A DNA stretch of 64,000 bases from Paramesorhizobium salinisoli (lineage in GTDB: Bacteria > Pseudomonadota > Alphaproteobacteria > Rhizobiales > Rhizobiaceae), in the NCBI RefSeq assembly GCF_003335045.1, contig NZ_QOZG01000004.1, positions 186,001 to 250,000 of the forward strand, written 5' to 3'. Numbering within the stretch: the first letter of the stretch is position 1; each line of letters begins with the position of its first letter. A program made the translations under genes and the position numbers. This document shows, piece after piece, positions 54,019 to 63,135 of the stretch. The notes beneath the pieces were generated by a model, which was not told where the DNA came from, did no database searches, and saw nothing but the letters and a program-made list of their open reading frames with translations.

Positions 54019-54958
54019 TTCCGGACCCTAGATTTGACCTGGAGCGCGCCGTTCGACGCCGATCATCGGCAATCCGGACGCAAAGCTCGATAGCGCGCTT
54101 AAGTGCCGGGTTCTCATTGCTTGAACTCCAGATGGCGGACATTATAACGGTGTCCGATACCTCGGCGAGTGGCCGGAAGGTCACACCGGTGTAGATCGCT
54201 CCAAGGCTGGATTCGGTTGTCAATGAAAGCCCAGATCGCTTGGCAACCAAGCCCATCAGGTTTTCTCGCCCCACTCCATGCACAACGATGCTCGGCCGGA
54301 AACCGATCGCCCAAAGCTGCTTGATGAGAAAGTCCTGGATTTCAGGGCCGGGGCCGCCGGCGCTGACAATGAAATCCTCGTGGCGGATGTCATCCCAGCA
54401 AACCGTTGGCTGATCGGCCAAGGGATGATCGGAGGACATCACGACGTAAATCCTCTCCTGCCAGAACGTTTTGGAGTTGCAGTTCGGCGCCCGGGGATCT
54501 CCTGAGACGAAAGCCAGATCAAGCCGACCGGAAATGGCTCCAGCAATATTGGCCTCGGCAGTGTCTTCGTCCAAGATAAGCTTGATGGCGGGATATTTGA
54601 CCCGGAACTCGGCAAGCAACTCGCTGAGGAACCCGCTGGATATCGACGTAAATAATCCTATCTTCAGACTTCCCGCCTCTCCTTTGCGGGCCGCCGCTAT
54701 TTCATCCGCTGCTCGCTGAACGCCACGGGCCATCGCCGCCGCTTCCTTGAGGAAGTGCTCGCCCCCGGCGGTGAGACGTACTCCACCGTGGTGCCGTTCG
54801 AAAAGGCGCGCTCCAAGGCGGTGCTCAAGTAGCTGCACGCGACGGCTGACAGTGGATTGTGGGACGCCTAACACCAGAGCGGCGCGTCGGAAGCTGCCGT
54901 ATTCCGCGGTAACGATCGCATAGCGCAGGAAGCGTAAATCGAGGGTGAGGTCAGGCAT
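54002..54958 (-). CDS. LysR family transcriptional regulator
   Basis: The 318-residue protein has the LysR HTH (about 8-65, with RRAALVLGVPQSTVSRRVQLLEHRLGARLFER) and a substrate-binding domain (about 92-300). Its last codons (GIINNS) are read from the opposite strand of the IS5 remnant's end, so the natural C-terminus has probably been replaced. No target gene is obvious; the upstream neighbour is the methyltransferase gene 83 bp away. Confidence 0.88.
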   Translation of the reverse strand: MPDLTLDLRFLRYAIVTAEYGSFRRAALVLGVPQSTVSRRVQLLEHRLGARLFERHHGGVRLTAGGEHFLKEAAAMARGVQRAADEIAAARKGEAGSLKIGLFTSISSGFLSELLAEFRVKYPAIKLILDEDTAEANIAGAISGRLDLAFVSGDPRAPNCNSKTFWQERIYVVMSSDHPLADQPTVCWDDIRHEDFIVSAGGPGPEIQDFLIKQLWAIGFRPSIVVHGVGRENLMGLVAKRSGLSLTTESSLGAIYTGVTFRPLAEVSDTVIMSAIWSSSNENPALKRAIELCVRIADDRRRTARSRSNLGSGIINNS

Positions 54959-55041
54959 GCGTCGCCCATCCAGCAGAACTCCTTCTGCCCCGCCTTACGG
55001 CGCTACTGTATTGATATTGGGTGTATCGCGCCTCCGTCATC

Positions 55042-55722
55042 TCACTCGACGGGCACATGCTGCCGCGACGAAAAGCGGACAAAGTGGAAAGGGATAGGAT
55101 GCCTGCGCCTGATTCTGTAGACCGCCGCAGGAGGGAGGTTGGCGAGCGTGCCGCCGATCCGCTCCGCCTCGAGGCCAAGATGGTCCAACAGTCTGAGCGA
55201 GACCGGACAACGCGGCCCGTAGGTGAACTGGTAGAGCGCGCCGTCCGGCTCCATCTTGCGGAACGCGCCGGTCAGGATGGCGATCACCTTGCGCGGCGGC
55301 ATCGACAGCAGCGGTAGCCCGCTGACGACGGCGCCGGCCGCCCTTCCGTCGAAGAGGTCGACCGCCCGCAGGCGGGCGGCGTCCATCCAGAGCGTACGCG
55401 CGCGCGGATAATGGAAATGAAGCGCGGCGGCGAACTCTGACCCGAATTCAATCAGCGCGAGGTCTTCCTGTCTGACACCCCGGGCGATCAGGGCGCGCGT
55501 GAACGCGCCGGTTCCCGGGCCCAGCTCAATCACCGGCCCGGTGTCGCGGGAGATTTCGGAGGTGATAAGGTTGGCAAGCGATCTCGACGATGGCGCGATT
55601 GCGGCGACGCGCAGGGGGTTCTTGAGCCACGCCTGGAAGAAGCCGAGCGTTTCCGCCATACGCTGGCGTTGGGGCGACGACCCGGCTGATCGCGCGCATC
55701 TGCGAGGTGTCAGATCTTGCAT
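55042..55722 (-). CDS. SAM-dependent methyltransferase, phospholipid N-methyltransferase-like
   Basis: The 226-residue protein has FFQAWLKNPLRVAAIAPSSRSLANLI, then the SAM-binding VIELGPGTGAFTRALI and VVSGLPLLSMPPRKV, as in the PmtA family that methylates phosphatidylethanolamine towards phosphatidylcholine. ATG 55722 lies inside the end of the upstream DedA gene (overlap of 13 bases); ATG 55659 is an alternative nearer the conserved part. Substrate assignment is by family only. Confidence 0.83.
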   Translation of the reverse strand: MQDLTPRRCARSAGSSPQRQRMAETLGFFQAWLKNPLRVAAIAPSSRSLANLITSEISRDTGPVIELGPGTGAFTRALIARGVRQEDLALIEFGSEFAAALHFHYPRARTLWMDAARLRAVDLFDGRAAGAVVSGLPLLSMPPRKVIAILTGAFRKMEPDGALYQFTYGPRCPVSLRLLDHLGLEAERIGGTLANLPPAAVYRIRRRHPIPFHFVRFSSRQHVPVE

Positions 55723-56357
55723 AGCGTGGTCCCCGCTTTGCGGTGGGCGCCAACCCGTCGCACGATCCAGAACACGGATACCTCTGCAACGAGCAGGCAG
55801 CCGAGAGCAGTCAGGGCGAGGACCGTCGAGTTCGCCGACTCGATCGAGTGCGAAGCGTAAAATCCAATGCCGATGAAGAGGCCATTCCAGACCGCAATGC
55901 CGGCCGCCGAAGCCGTCAGGACACTGCGGGAGTTCCCGCGCGAAAGGGCGGCGAAGGCCGGAGCGACCAGCCTTACTGTCGGCACGAGCTGGAACGCGAA
56001 GGCCAGCGCGATCTGGTTGCGGGGAACGGAAGCGATTCCGCGCTCAACGCGATCGACGGACATCCCGAAGAGCCGGCCAGCTCTGCTAAGGAGGCGCGTC
56101 GATCGCGCGTCGCCCAGCCCCCGGACAGCGTAGAAGCAGGCGGCGCAGCCGAACATGCTGCCAGCAGCCGTCGAAAGAAAGGCAGCCGGCAGCGGCCAGT
56201 CCCCGTCCGCCGCGCCGATCCCGACCGCGAGTAGCAGCCCGTAGGATGGGATCACCGGCACTAAGCGCTCGGCTAGGGCAACGGCGAACAGACCAACGAG
56301 CCCATAGGCGCCAATCCACGCCATGACTGCTCCTACTGGGTCGAAATCCATAGGCAT
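55710..56357 (-). CDS. DedA family membrane protein
   Basis: The 215-residue protein has the DedA/VTT layout: helical segments from about residue 8, LAERLVPVIPSYGLLLAVGIG, then FAFQLVPTVRLVAPAFAALSRGN, and two C-terminal helices. DedA proteins flip phospholipids across the inner membrane. It overlaps the downstream methyltransferase gene, suggesting joint work on membrane lipids. Confidence 0.88.
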   Translation of the reverse strand: MPMDFDPVGAVMAWIGAYGLVGLFAVALAERLVPVIPSYGLLLAVGIGAADGDWPLPAAFLSTAAGSMFGCAACFYAVRGLGDARSTRLLSRAGRLFGMSVDRVERGIASVPRNQIALAFAFQLVPTVRLVAPAFAALSRGNSRSVLTASAAGIAVWNGLFIGIGFYASHSIESANSTVLALTALGCLLVAEVSVFWIVRRVGAHRKAGTTLCKI

Positions 56358-56445
56358 ATCCTCTTTAGTTGAGGCGAGCGGTTGCGTTCGCCGGGCATGG
56401 ATGGCGCTGCCGCCTTCGTCGCGCGGAGCAACGGAGGAGCGACAC

Positions 56446-56535
56446 GATGAAGACGCCCGCTATCCGACTGACGGCCACGATTGCCTGGAGCGCAGGGCGT
56501 GGAGCACCGGACATGGCGACGCCTCAGAACCGGTA
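56446..56535 (+). other. Possible truncated reading frame with a good ribosome site
   Basis: CGGAGGAG stands before ATG 56446, which opens only 29 codons (MKTPAIRLTATIAW...) that read like a cut-off signal peptide. It stops inside the 3' end of the convergent MipA/OmpV gene. It may be the 5' stub of a lost gene. Weakly supported. Confidence 0.25.
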
Positions 56536-57318
56536 GGCGATCGAGAGGCCGCCACTCGGCTGCCAGCGGCGTCCATCTTCGGTGACGGGGCTGTCGGCGA
56601 TATCGCCGACGAGGTAGTTTGCTCCGACCCTGCCCGTGACGCCGAAGCGCTCGCTGAACCAGTATCCGGCCGTGACGCCGACACCGACATCCTTGATGCC
56701 GGACCCCGGGCTGTAGGCGGCCAGACCGCTGGCAGCGGAATCAGCCGGGGTGACGCCGAAATAGGTGCGCGCATAGTCCTGGTTCACCCAGGTCGTTTGC
56801 GCGTCGAGCGACAGGAAGAAATCGTCGCGACGAACCGCGGCGTAGCTGGCGCTCGCCGTCGCGAGCAGCCCGTCATGAACGCCCGAGACATCGTGGACGA
56901 CGGAAAGCTCCATCGCCAGCGAGCCCTGGCCGCTCTCGTCGCCGCCGAAGCGATAGCCGATGAACCCACCCGCCTCGATCGCCGTGTCGATCTCCGGCAG
57001 CAAACCAACCGCGCCGTCCACGTCGCTTCTTGGCAGGCGCGCGCCGATCACGGGGCCAATCGAAAGGCGCGGATCGGACGCCAGGTCGGCCCGCACCCGA
57101 AGCCCGCGGATTTCCAGATTGATGTCGCCCCAGTGGAGGTCCGCCTGCACGAAGGGGATCGCGCGGAGATCCTCGGCCCCGTCATATTCTGGAACCACGC
57201 CCGCGCCGATCGCAACGATGCCGTGAGGGCCATTGTCGGGGGGCGCCGACTGGGCATTGGCGCTGGTGGATGACAAGACTGCGCCACCGGCGAGCAGGAT
57301 GGGAAGGGCTACACGCAT
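56524..57318 (-). CDS. MipA/OmpV family outer-membrane protein
   Basis: The 264-residue protein starts MRVALPILLAGGAVLSSTSANAQ, a signal peptide cut near ANA-Q. The rest is beta-rich with GVVPEYDGAEDLRAIPFVQADL, GPVIGARLPRSD and a C-terminal GGLSIAYRF ending in Phe, as outer-membrane barrels do. AAGGAG precedes ATG 57318. Family members act as porin-like or scaffold proteins. Confidence 0.9.
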   Translation of the reverse strand: MRVALPILLAGGAVLSSTSANAQSAPPDNGPHGIVAIGAGVVPEYDGAEDLRAIPFVQADLHWGDINLEIRGLRVRADLASDPRLSIGPVIGARLPRSDVDGAVGLLPEIDTAIEAGGFIGYRFGGDESGQGSLAMELSVVHDVSGVHDGLLATASASYAAVRRDDFFLSLDAQTTWVNQDYARTYFGVTPADSAASGLAAYSPGSGIKDVGVGVTAGYWFSERFGVTGRVGANYLVGDIADSPVTEDGRRWQPSGGLSIAYRF

Positions 57319-57547
57319 TATCGAAACTCCTTCTGGAGGGAGGTGGGGTCCCCGAAGGCGCCCGCCTTGTTCGCGGTGCGCCTCCGGGGGTGAAGGCCGC
57401 CGGTGTAATGGGGGAGCGGCGACCTCCGATCGGATCGGCGGGAGTGGGGCGGCTATCCGCGATCCGGGTTCAGTTCGAGGCGATCGAAGAAGCGAGGGCT
57501 GGCTTCGGCTGCCCCACGGGTGTGATGCCTTGCGGCTAGCGATCGCC

Positions 57548-58396
57548 TCAGAAGAAGCCGCCATTGGCGAATACGAGCTGTCCGTTGATCCATTCGCTGT
57601 CGCCAGAGCACAGCCCGGCGATGGCGTTGGCGACATCCTCCGGCTCACCGATGCGGCCATAGGGCGTCATCTGCGCAGCCTGGGCACGCTGCGGGGGCGG
57701 CACGTCGAGCAGGGACGTGTTGGTCGGTCCAGGCGCGAGCGCGTTGACCGAGATGCGGCGGCCGGCGAGCTCCTTGGCGAGGCAGCCGGCATAGATCTCC
57801 TGGGCGGCCTTGGTCGCGGCATAGCCGCCATGGGTCGGCCGACGCGCGCGGATCGAGGTCGAAGAGAGCGTGATGATGCGACCGCCGTCGCGGGTGCGCC
57901 GCGCCGCCTCCCGCAGCACGTTGAAGCTGCCCTTCACATTGGTGGCGATCATCCGGTCGAAGGCTTCGTCTGTGAACTGGGCGAAGGGTGCGACGTTCAT
58001 AATCCCGGCGTTGCTGATCACCACATCGACGCCGCCGAAGCCCTCGTCATTGGCATCGAACAGGGCCTTGACCGCCGCCGGATCGGCGACATCGGCCTGG
58101 CGGAAGATGGCGCGACCGCCGGCCGCCTCGATATGGCGCACGACCTGAGCGGCCAGATCGCGGTTGGTGAAATAGTTCACCGTCACCGCATAGCCGTCGC
58201 GCGCCAGGCGCTTGGCGGTCGCGGCGCCAATGCCGCGCGACGAGCCTGTGACGATGGCGGCCCGCCCAGTGCCAGGCAATGCGCCGGTACCAATCTCGGA
58301 GGTCTGAGCCGAGGCCACACCCCCGAGGGCGAGGGCTGCGGGCGCGGCGGCGGTGAGCGCCAGGAAGGTGCGGCGGGCGTTATCGGTATCGGACAT
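57548..58396 (-). CDS. SDR family oxidoreductase with a Tat-type signal
   Basis: The 282-residue protein starts MSDTDNARRTFLALTAAAPAALALGGVASA, a twin-arginine signal pattern with a hydrophobic run and an A-x-A-like cleavage site. A full classical SDR follows with TGSSRGIG, SNAG and YAATK (Tyr-X3-Lys). Most SDRs are cytoplasmic, so export is unusual. The start was set at the first codon of the signal. The substrate is unknown. Confidence 0.87.
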   Translation of the reverse strand: MSDTDNARRTFLALTAAAPAALALGGVASAQTSEIGTGALPGTGRAAIVTGSSRGIGAATAKRLARDGYAVTVNYFTNRDLAAQVVRHIEAAGGRAIFRQADVADPAAVKALFDANDEGFGGVDVVISNAGIMNVAPFAQFTDEAFDRMIATNVKGSFNVLREAARRTRDGGRIITLSSTSIRARRPTHGGYAATKAAQEIYAGCLAKELAGRRISVNALAPGPTNTSLLDVPPPQRAQAAQMTPYGRIGEPEDVANAIAGLCSGDSEWINGQLVFANGGFF

Positions 58397-58467
58397 TGGA
58401 AAGTCTCTCTTTCTCAAAATTTCGCAAAAGCCTGGTGGTGCGGCCATAGCTTCGCGTTCGGTCGTCA

Positions 58468-59781
58468 CTACCGTCCGAGCCATGCGGCGATGCGCTGGTT
58501 TGCGATCAGCATGGCAACCCCGGTCAGGACGCTTGCGACGGGCACGATGAGCAGGCCGAGCCCCAAGCCATTCGAAATCTCGGCGGCTGTCGCTCCATCG
58601 CTGATCATGCCGACGATGAGAGGACCAAGCGCTGGCCCCAGAAGCCCGGAGCCGATCATCGCGAGGCTCGTCGCCATCGCTTCCCTGCCCTTGCCGGCCA
58701 CCAGGTGTGCAGCGCCGAAGCACCAGGGCAGCAGAAAGGCGAAGGACAGCATGCCGGGCACGAAGAGCAGGACGGAGAGCCACCCGACCGGTGCGAACAG
58801 CGCCGCAGCGGTCGTCATGCTCGCGACCATGAGGAGGATGGCGGGCGGACCGAGAACGCGGCCGGTGCCGGAGCGCACGGCGCGGTCGAACAGTCGCCCG
58901 CCAATCAGGGTTCCGCAAATTCCCATTGCGCCCTGCAGCAGTCCAAACGCCAGTCCGGCCTCGCTGGCGCTATAACCGTGGGTGCGGATCAGGAAGGGAA
59001 CCGCGAAGGCGTAGAAAGGTGCTGCGGCGAAGCCGAGTGTGACCGAGCCGATGAACAGCCAGCGGAATGGCGGGGACGAAAGCAATCGCAGGCTCGCCGT
59101 CAGGAAGGGCTCGCTATTGGCGATCGAACGTTTGAGCGGCGGGGTCGGGCCGATGACGACGAGTGCCAGCAGACCGATCAGTGCGCTCATAGCGCCGGCC
59201 CCGACCAGTGCTGTCCGCCAGCCAAGGGTGTCGCCGATCGCGCCGCCGACGGCGAAGCCCACCATGGTGCCGAGCGGAATGCCCATTGAGAAGATGCCGA
59301 TCGCCAGACCGCGGCGTTCGGGCGGGATCTTGCGGGCGATGATCGCATGGCTGGAGGGCGTGCATCCGGCCTCGCCAAAGGCGACGCCGAAGCGGGTGAA
59401 GGCGAGAAACAGGAAACTCATCGCCATGCCGCCGAGCAATGTCATCGCGCTCCACAGCAGGATGCACAAAACGAGGACGAAACGGGGCGATCCGCGATCG
59501 GCGATGCGGGCGAGCGGCATCGACAGCAGCGTGTAACAGACCGCAAAGGCGATGCCGGTGAGCAGGCCCACCTCGGTATCGCTCAGATCGAGGTCTCCCT
59601 TGATCGACTCTGCCAAGACGAACGGAAGCATCCGGTCGATCTGGGAAGTGGCACTGACGAGAAACAGCGTAATGAGCAGCACCGGAACGCGCCACCCATG
59701 AACATGTTCATCGCCGATCGTCTTCGATAGAGTGGGCAGTCTATTCTGCTGATCTATTGACGACGCGGCGAATTCTGTCAT
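58468..59781 (-). CDS. MFS transporter
   Basis: The 437-residue protein has 12 predicted transmembrane segments in two halves, with the MFS loop motif ADRGSPRFVLV after helix 2 and GRLFDRAVRSGTGRV in the second half. It resembles drug or organic-acid MFS carriers (spinster-like). It diverges from an AraC-type regulator across 53 bp, so that regulator probably controls it. The substrate is unknown. Confidence 0.9.
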   Translation of the reverse strand: MTEFAASSIDQQNRLPTLSKTIGDEHVHGWRVPVLLITLFLVSATSQIDRMLPFVLAESIKGDLDLSDTEVGLLTGIAFAVCYTLLSMPLARIADRGSPRFVLVLCILLWSAMTLLGGMAMSFLFLAFTRFGVAFGEAGCTPSSHAIIARKIPPERRGLAIGIFSMGIPLGTMVGFAVGGAIGDTLGWRTALVGAGAMSALIGLLALVVIGPTPPLKRSIANSEPFLTASLRLLSSPPFRWLFIGSVTLGFAAAPFYAFAVPFLIRTHGYSASEAGLAFGLLQGAMGICGTLIGGRLFDRAVRSGTGRVLGPPAILLMVASMTTAAALFAPVGWLSVLLFVPGMLSFAFLLPWCFGAAHLVAGKGREAMATSLAMIGSGLLGPALGPLIVGMISDGATAAEISNGLGLGLLIVPVASVLTGVAMLIANQRIAAWLGR

Positions 59782-59834
59782 GTTTGGAGCGTCCCTGGCT
59801 GTGACTGGCATCACCAAGCTAGAGGAAGTCTCAA

Positions 59835-60869
59835 ATGACTAGAATGCCGGATACCTCAAGAAACTTGCCTATTCCTACACGTCGCGATACACTGCAGGCT
59901 GAAGGGCGAGTGCTGCGCTGGCCTCGAAACCCAGTGGAGGCTCGCGTGTCGTCATCGCTTCTGGGCGGGATCACCGCTTACATCGAAAGCCAGGGCGGCG
60001 GTGAAGGGCTGTTTCCGACGCAGATCGAGAGTGTCAATATCATCCGTTCCTACCAGCAGCGGATGCCGATGCGGCAGATCTACCGGCCGTCGCTCTGCGT
60101 CGTGGCCCAGGGGGCGAAGGAAATCCTCTTCGGCGAAGAGACGCTTCGCTACGGCGCCATGGAGTGCCTGGTCGTCAGCATGGAAATGCCGGCCAGTGGG
60201 CGGGTTGTCGACGCAAGTCCGCAGGCGCCTTATCTCGGCGTCACCATAGACCTCGACGTCACGATGCTGCGCGAGGTGCTCGAGCAGTTGGAGACACTGC
60301 CCGTTCCAGCGGCCACCCCCGGTCCATGCGTGTTCGTCGGTAAGGTCGATGAGCCATTATCCGAATGCGTGCTGCGCCTGATCCGCATGTCTCAGACGCC
60401 GAAGGCGATACCGATCCTCTACCCGTCGGTCATGCGCGAGATCTGCTACTGGCTTCTCACCGGCCCGCACGGTCCCGAACTCTGTAGCCTGGCCGTGCCG
60501 GAATCGAATTTCATGCGGGTTGCAAAGGCGATCTACTTCCTGCGCGCCAATTTCGCCGAGACGCTGCGTGTGGAACAGATGGCCGAGGTGGCGCGCATGA
60601 GCCCGTCATCGTTTCATCAGCACTTCAAGCAGCTCACCTCGGTGACGCCGCTCCAGTTCCAGAAGCAGTTGCGCCTGCTCGAGTCGCGGCGGCTGATGGT
60701 GGCGGACGCTGCAAGCGTCGAGGAGGCCGCCTACAAGGTCGGCTACGAAAGTCCTTCGCAGTTCAGCCGCGAATATTCCCGGATGTTCGGCGTCGCGCCA
60801 AAGCAGGACGCGCTGAACCATCAGCGCATGTACAGCCAGTACGCCAGCCGCAAGGCGCGAACTGCCTAA
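59835..60869 (+). CDS. AraC family transcriptional regulator
   Basis: The 344-residue protein has an AraC_N-type sensory domain (about 50-200, with QIYRPSLCVVAQGAKEILFGEE and MECLVVSMEMP). A C-terminal double helix-turn-helix (about 230-330) has MAEVARMSPSSFHQHFKQLTSVTPLQFQKQLRLLES and AYKVGYESPSQFSREYSRMFG. AGAGGAAG precedes ATG 59835. It is divergent from the MFS gene. Confidence 0.92.
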   Translation: MTRMPDTSRNLPIPTRRDTLQAEGRVLRWPRNPVEARVSSSLLGGITAYIESQGGGEGLFPTQIESVNIIRSYQQRMPMRQIYRPSLCVVAQGAKEILFGEETLRYGAMECLVVSMEMPASGRVVDASPQAPYLGVTIDLDVTMLREVLEQLETLPVPAATPGPCVFVGKVDEPLSECVLRLIRMSQTPKAIPILYPSVMREICYWLLTGPHGPELCSLAVPESNFMRVAKAIYFLRANFAETLRVEQMAEVARMSPSSFHQHFKQLTSVTPLQFQKQLRLLESRRLMVADAASVEEAAYKVGYESPSQFSREYSRMFGVAPKQDALNHQRMYSQYASRKARTA

Positions 60870-60885
60870 GCGCGTGTTGCGGGAG

Positions 60886-60920
60886 GCGGCTCCGCGCCGG
60901 CGCGCCCGGAGCCGCTTTCC
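60886..60920 (+). terminator. Hairpin terminator after the AraC-type regulator gene
   Basis: GCGGCTCCG (60886-60894) pairs with CGGAGCCGC (60907-60915), followed by TTTCC. The T-run is short. Confidence 0.5.
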
Positions 60921-60998
60921 TGATCTGCGAACAGAATTGCCATGACTGGCGCAGACGGGGAAGGATCCGCCAGGCTCTCAGTCGCCGGCCAGCGCGCA

Positions 60999-61814
60999 TC
61001 ACATCAGGTTTTCCTGCGCGGCCTGGTAGACGGTTTTCACGACCGGCTGAAATCCAAGACTGCGCGCAAGCGAGACATCCATGTGAAGGTGCCAGGGATT
61101 GTCGAGCGGCACTGAGGACGGTTCCATTGCTCCGCCGGCCAGGGCGACAAGCTCGTAGATCGAGGTCGGTGCCTCATCGGCGATGTTGACGATGCGTCCA
61201 TCCATCGCGCCGGTCAGGGCCAAGCTCATGGCGGTTGCGATGTCGCGATGATGCACCATGCTCATTCTTTGGGCGGGATGCATTTTGAAATTGGCGACCA
61301 GTCGGGGCAACTCTTCTAGATGTCCGTCCTTGTCGCCATAAACGAAGCCGAACCTTTGGATCGACCAGTTCAGCCCGCTTTCGCGCAACGCGTTCTCGGC
61401 AGCGAGCTTGCTGGCCGGATAGGCCTGTTGCGGGTCGGCTGCATCGTCCTCGCGGCCAGGCCGCGGGCTGTCCGCGTTATAGACATTGGACGTGCTTGCC
61501 AGGATGAAACGCGCCTCGGGCGCATTTGCCTTCGCCGCAGCTATGAGGTTGCGCGCGCCCTCGAGGTTGCTCCTCCAAATCAGGTCGGTGTCGGGCGTTC
61601 GAAAAACCGCGGCGAGATGGATGATCGTAGACACGCCGTCCACCGCCCTTATCAGCGAATCCGGATCGAGAAGGTCCGCTTCCACCGCGCTCACGCCGTC
61701 AGGCGCCGCTTTGCCGCCGCGCATAAGCGCGCGGCAATTCACCCCTGCCTCGACAAGGCGTGGAAGAAGTCGGGCTCCGACGAGCCCCGTTGCACCGGTC
61801 ACCAGGATTGTCAT
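60999..61814 (-). CDS. NAD(P)-dependent epimerase/dehydratase family protein
   Basis: The 271-residue extended SDR has TGATGLVGARLLPRL at the start and a Tyr-X3-Lys as YPASK near residue 125 after a catalytic STSN. The C-terminal half is shortened. The enzyme likely acts on a sugar nucleotide or another carbonyl. ATG 61814 overlaps the marR stop by four bases, which makes a marR-epimerase operon. Confidence 0.87.
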   Translation of the reverse strand: MTILVTGATGLVGARLLPRLVEAGVNCRALMRGGKAAPDGVSAVEADLLDPDSLIRAVDGVSTIIHLAAVFRTPDTDLIWRSNLEGARNLIAAAKANAPEARFILASTSNVYNADSPRPGREDDAADPQQAYPASKLAAENALRESGLNWSIQRFGFVYGDKDGHLEELPRLVANFKMHPAQRMSMVHHRDIATAMSLALTGAMDGRIVNIADEAPTSIYELVALAGGAMEPSSVPLDNPWHLHMDVSLARSLGFQPVVKTVYQAAQENLM

Positions 61815-62272
61815 GCGGTTGTTCCTTTCTGAAGAAGGTTCTCGAGGCGCTCCGTCGCGGTTTGTAGAACCCGGACTGCGACCGCGATTTCGGCATCGTC
61901 GACGCCATCGAAGGCGACCGAGCGGATGAAAGAGAGATCGGGCAACTCGCCCCAAAGCGTCGCGCCGGCGGCGGTAATGCGCAGGAGCTTCTGGCGCTGA
62001 TCGACACGGTCGGCCTCTTGCTCGACGAGACCCTTGCGCACGAGCGTTGCGACGATTCCGGTCATTGTCGCCCGTTCGATCGCGAGCAACCGCACGAGAT
62101 CACGCTGCATGGTCGGCCCGACAGTCGCGAGCTGGTAGAGCACGTACCATTGCACGGAGCCGAGATCATAAGGACGCAGGACGGAATCCATGACCGCCCG
62201 GCCAGCGAAATAGCACCGCTTTGCCCAAGCTCCGATGAGGTCGCGATCCGCGCTTTTTCGCCTCTCAACCAT
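61811..62272 (-). CDS. MarR family transcriptional regulator
   Basis: The 153-residue protein has a MarR winged helix (about 40-115) with MQRDLVRLLAIERATMTGIVATLVRKGLVEQEADRVDQRQKLLRITAAG. It is the first gene of an operon with the epimerase gene. A GCTAG-N4-CTAGC palindrome (62291-62304) just upstream of its start is a candidate operator for autorepression. Confidence 0.9.
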   Translation of the reverse strand: MVERRKSADRDLIGAWAKRCYFAGRAVMDSVLRPYDLGSVQWYVLYQLATVGPTMQRDLVRLLAIERATMTGIVATLVRKGLVEQEADRVDQRQKLLRITAAGATLWGELPDLSFIRSVAFDGVDDAEIAVAVRVLQTATERLENLLQKGTTA

Positions 62273-62280
62273 CGCTGCGC

Positions 62281-62664
62281 CTCCAATCTCGCTAGCTACC
62301 TAGCAAATATGTAAGGTGCCTAACAAGTGCCAAGGGGTCCGCTTCGCTCGACCGCGTTTCAGATGGCTGGGTGCCGGTCCTCGAATCCTGCCCCGTCGAG
62401 AATTTGGGCAAGAACCCACCGGCCAGGACTTACCTCAATCCAGCTGGAGGATCAGGCAGGAAATTCGCGGTAATCGGTATTCGCCATCGTACAGCCGGCG
62501 GGTAGCTTCACGGCGCATTGCCTCGGGAGCAGTGGGCTCGGTTCGACATCGCGCTTTCTCGACGAGGTGAACGGCGGATCACTCCGCAGGCATGAAGTTT
62601 CGGGCGGCGCGAAATCTTTCGCGCCTATCCCACACGCGCCAACCCATCAGAAAGGAAATGCAGG
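62281..62664. other. Gene-free stretch between marR and the DUF2147 gene
   Basis: These 384 bases hold the marR upstream region with the GCTAG-N4-CTAGC palindrome. I could not support a gene: short frames occur on both strands but none has a recognisable domain and a ribosome site. The last part, with AGAAAGGAAA, is the upstream region of the DUF2147 gene. Confidence 0.6.
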
Positions 62665-63135
62665 ATGCTCAAATCGGTAAGAGGGCCTTTGCTGGCCGCC
62701 ACGCTCGCCACAGGAATGACAGGTCTCCCCGTTGGAGAGGCTTTCGCACAGGCCTCTTCGCCGGATCAGATTGTCGGCGTCTGGGAGTCCGAGGACGGCA
62801 ATCTTAAACTTGAGATGTTCGACGCCGGCGAAACCTATGCCGCCCGGGTCCTCTACGGAAAGCTTCTGATGGAGGCCGACGGCAAGACCTTCAAGAAGGA
62901 CACACTCAATCCGGACCCGAACCTCAGAAGCCGCTCCCTGGAGCGAGCCGTTCTCGTGACCAACCTCAAATGGGATGCCGCTGACGGTCGCTGGGAAGGC
63001 GGTAATTTCTACAGCGGCGCAACTGGTCAGACCCACTCTGCTCGAGCAACGCTGGTGAGCGGAAAACTGGAACTTCGCGCATATATGGGCACCGCCATAC
63101 TCGGTCGAACCATGGTGCTTCGCCGCGCACAATGA
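62665..63135 (+). CDS. DUF2147 family secreted protein
   Basis: The 156-residue protein has a signal peptide (to about residue 29, cut near AFA-Q) and a beta-rich lipocalin-like body with DQIVGVWESEDGNLKLEMFDAG and KWDAADGRWEGGNFYSGATGQTHSA, the DUF2147 pattern. It would be periplasmic. The stop overlaps the next gene's start by four bases (ATGA). Confidence 0.88.
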   Translation: MLKSVRGPLLAATLATGMTGLPVGEAFAQASSPDQIVGVWESEDGNLKLEMFDAGETYAARVLYGKLLMEADGKTFKKDTLNPDPNLRSRSLERAVLVTNLKWDAADGRWEGGNFYSGATGQTHSARATLVSGKLELRAYMGTAILGRTMVLRRAQ

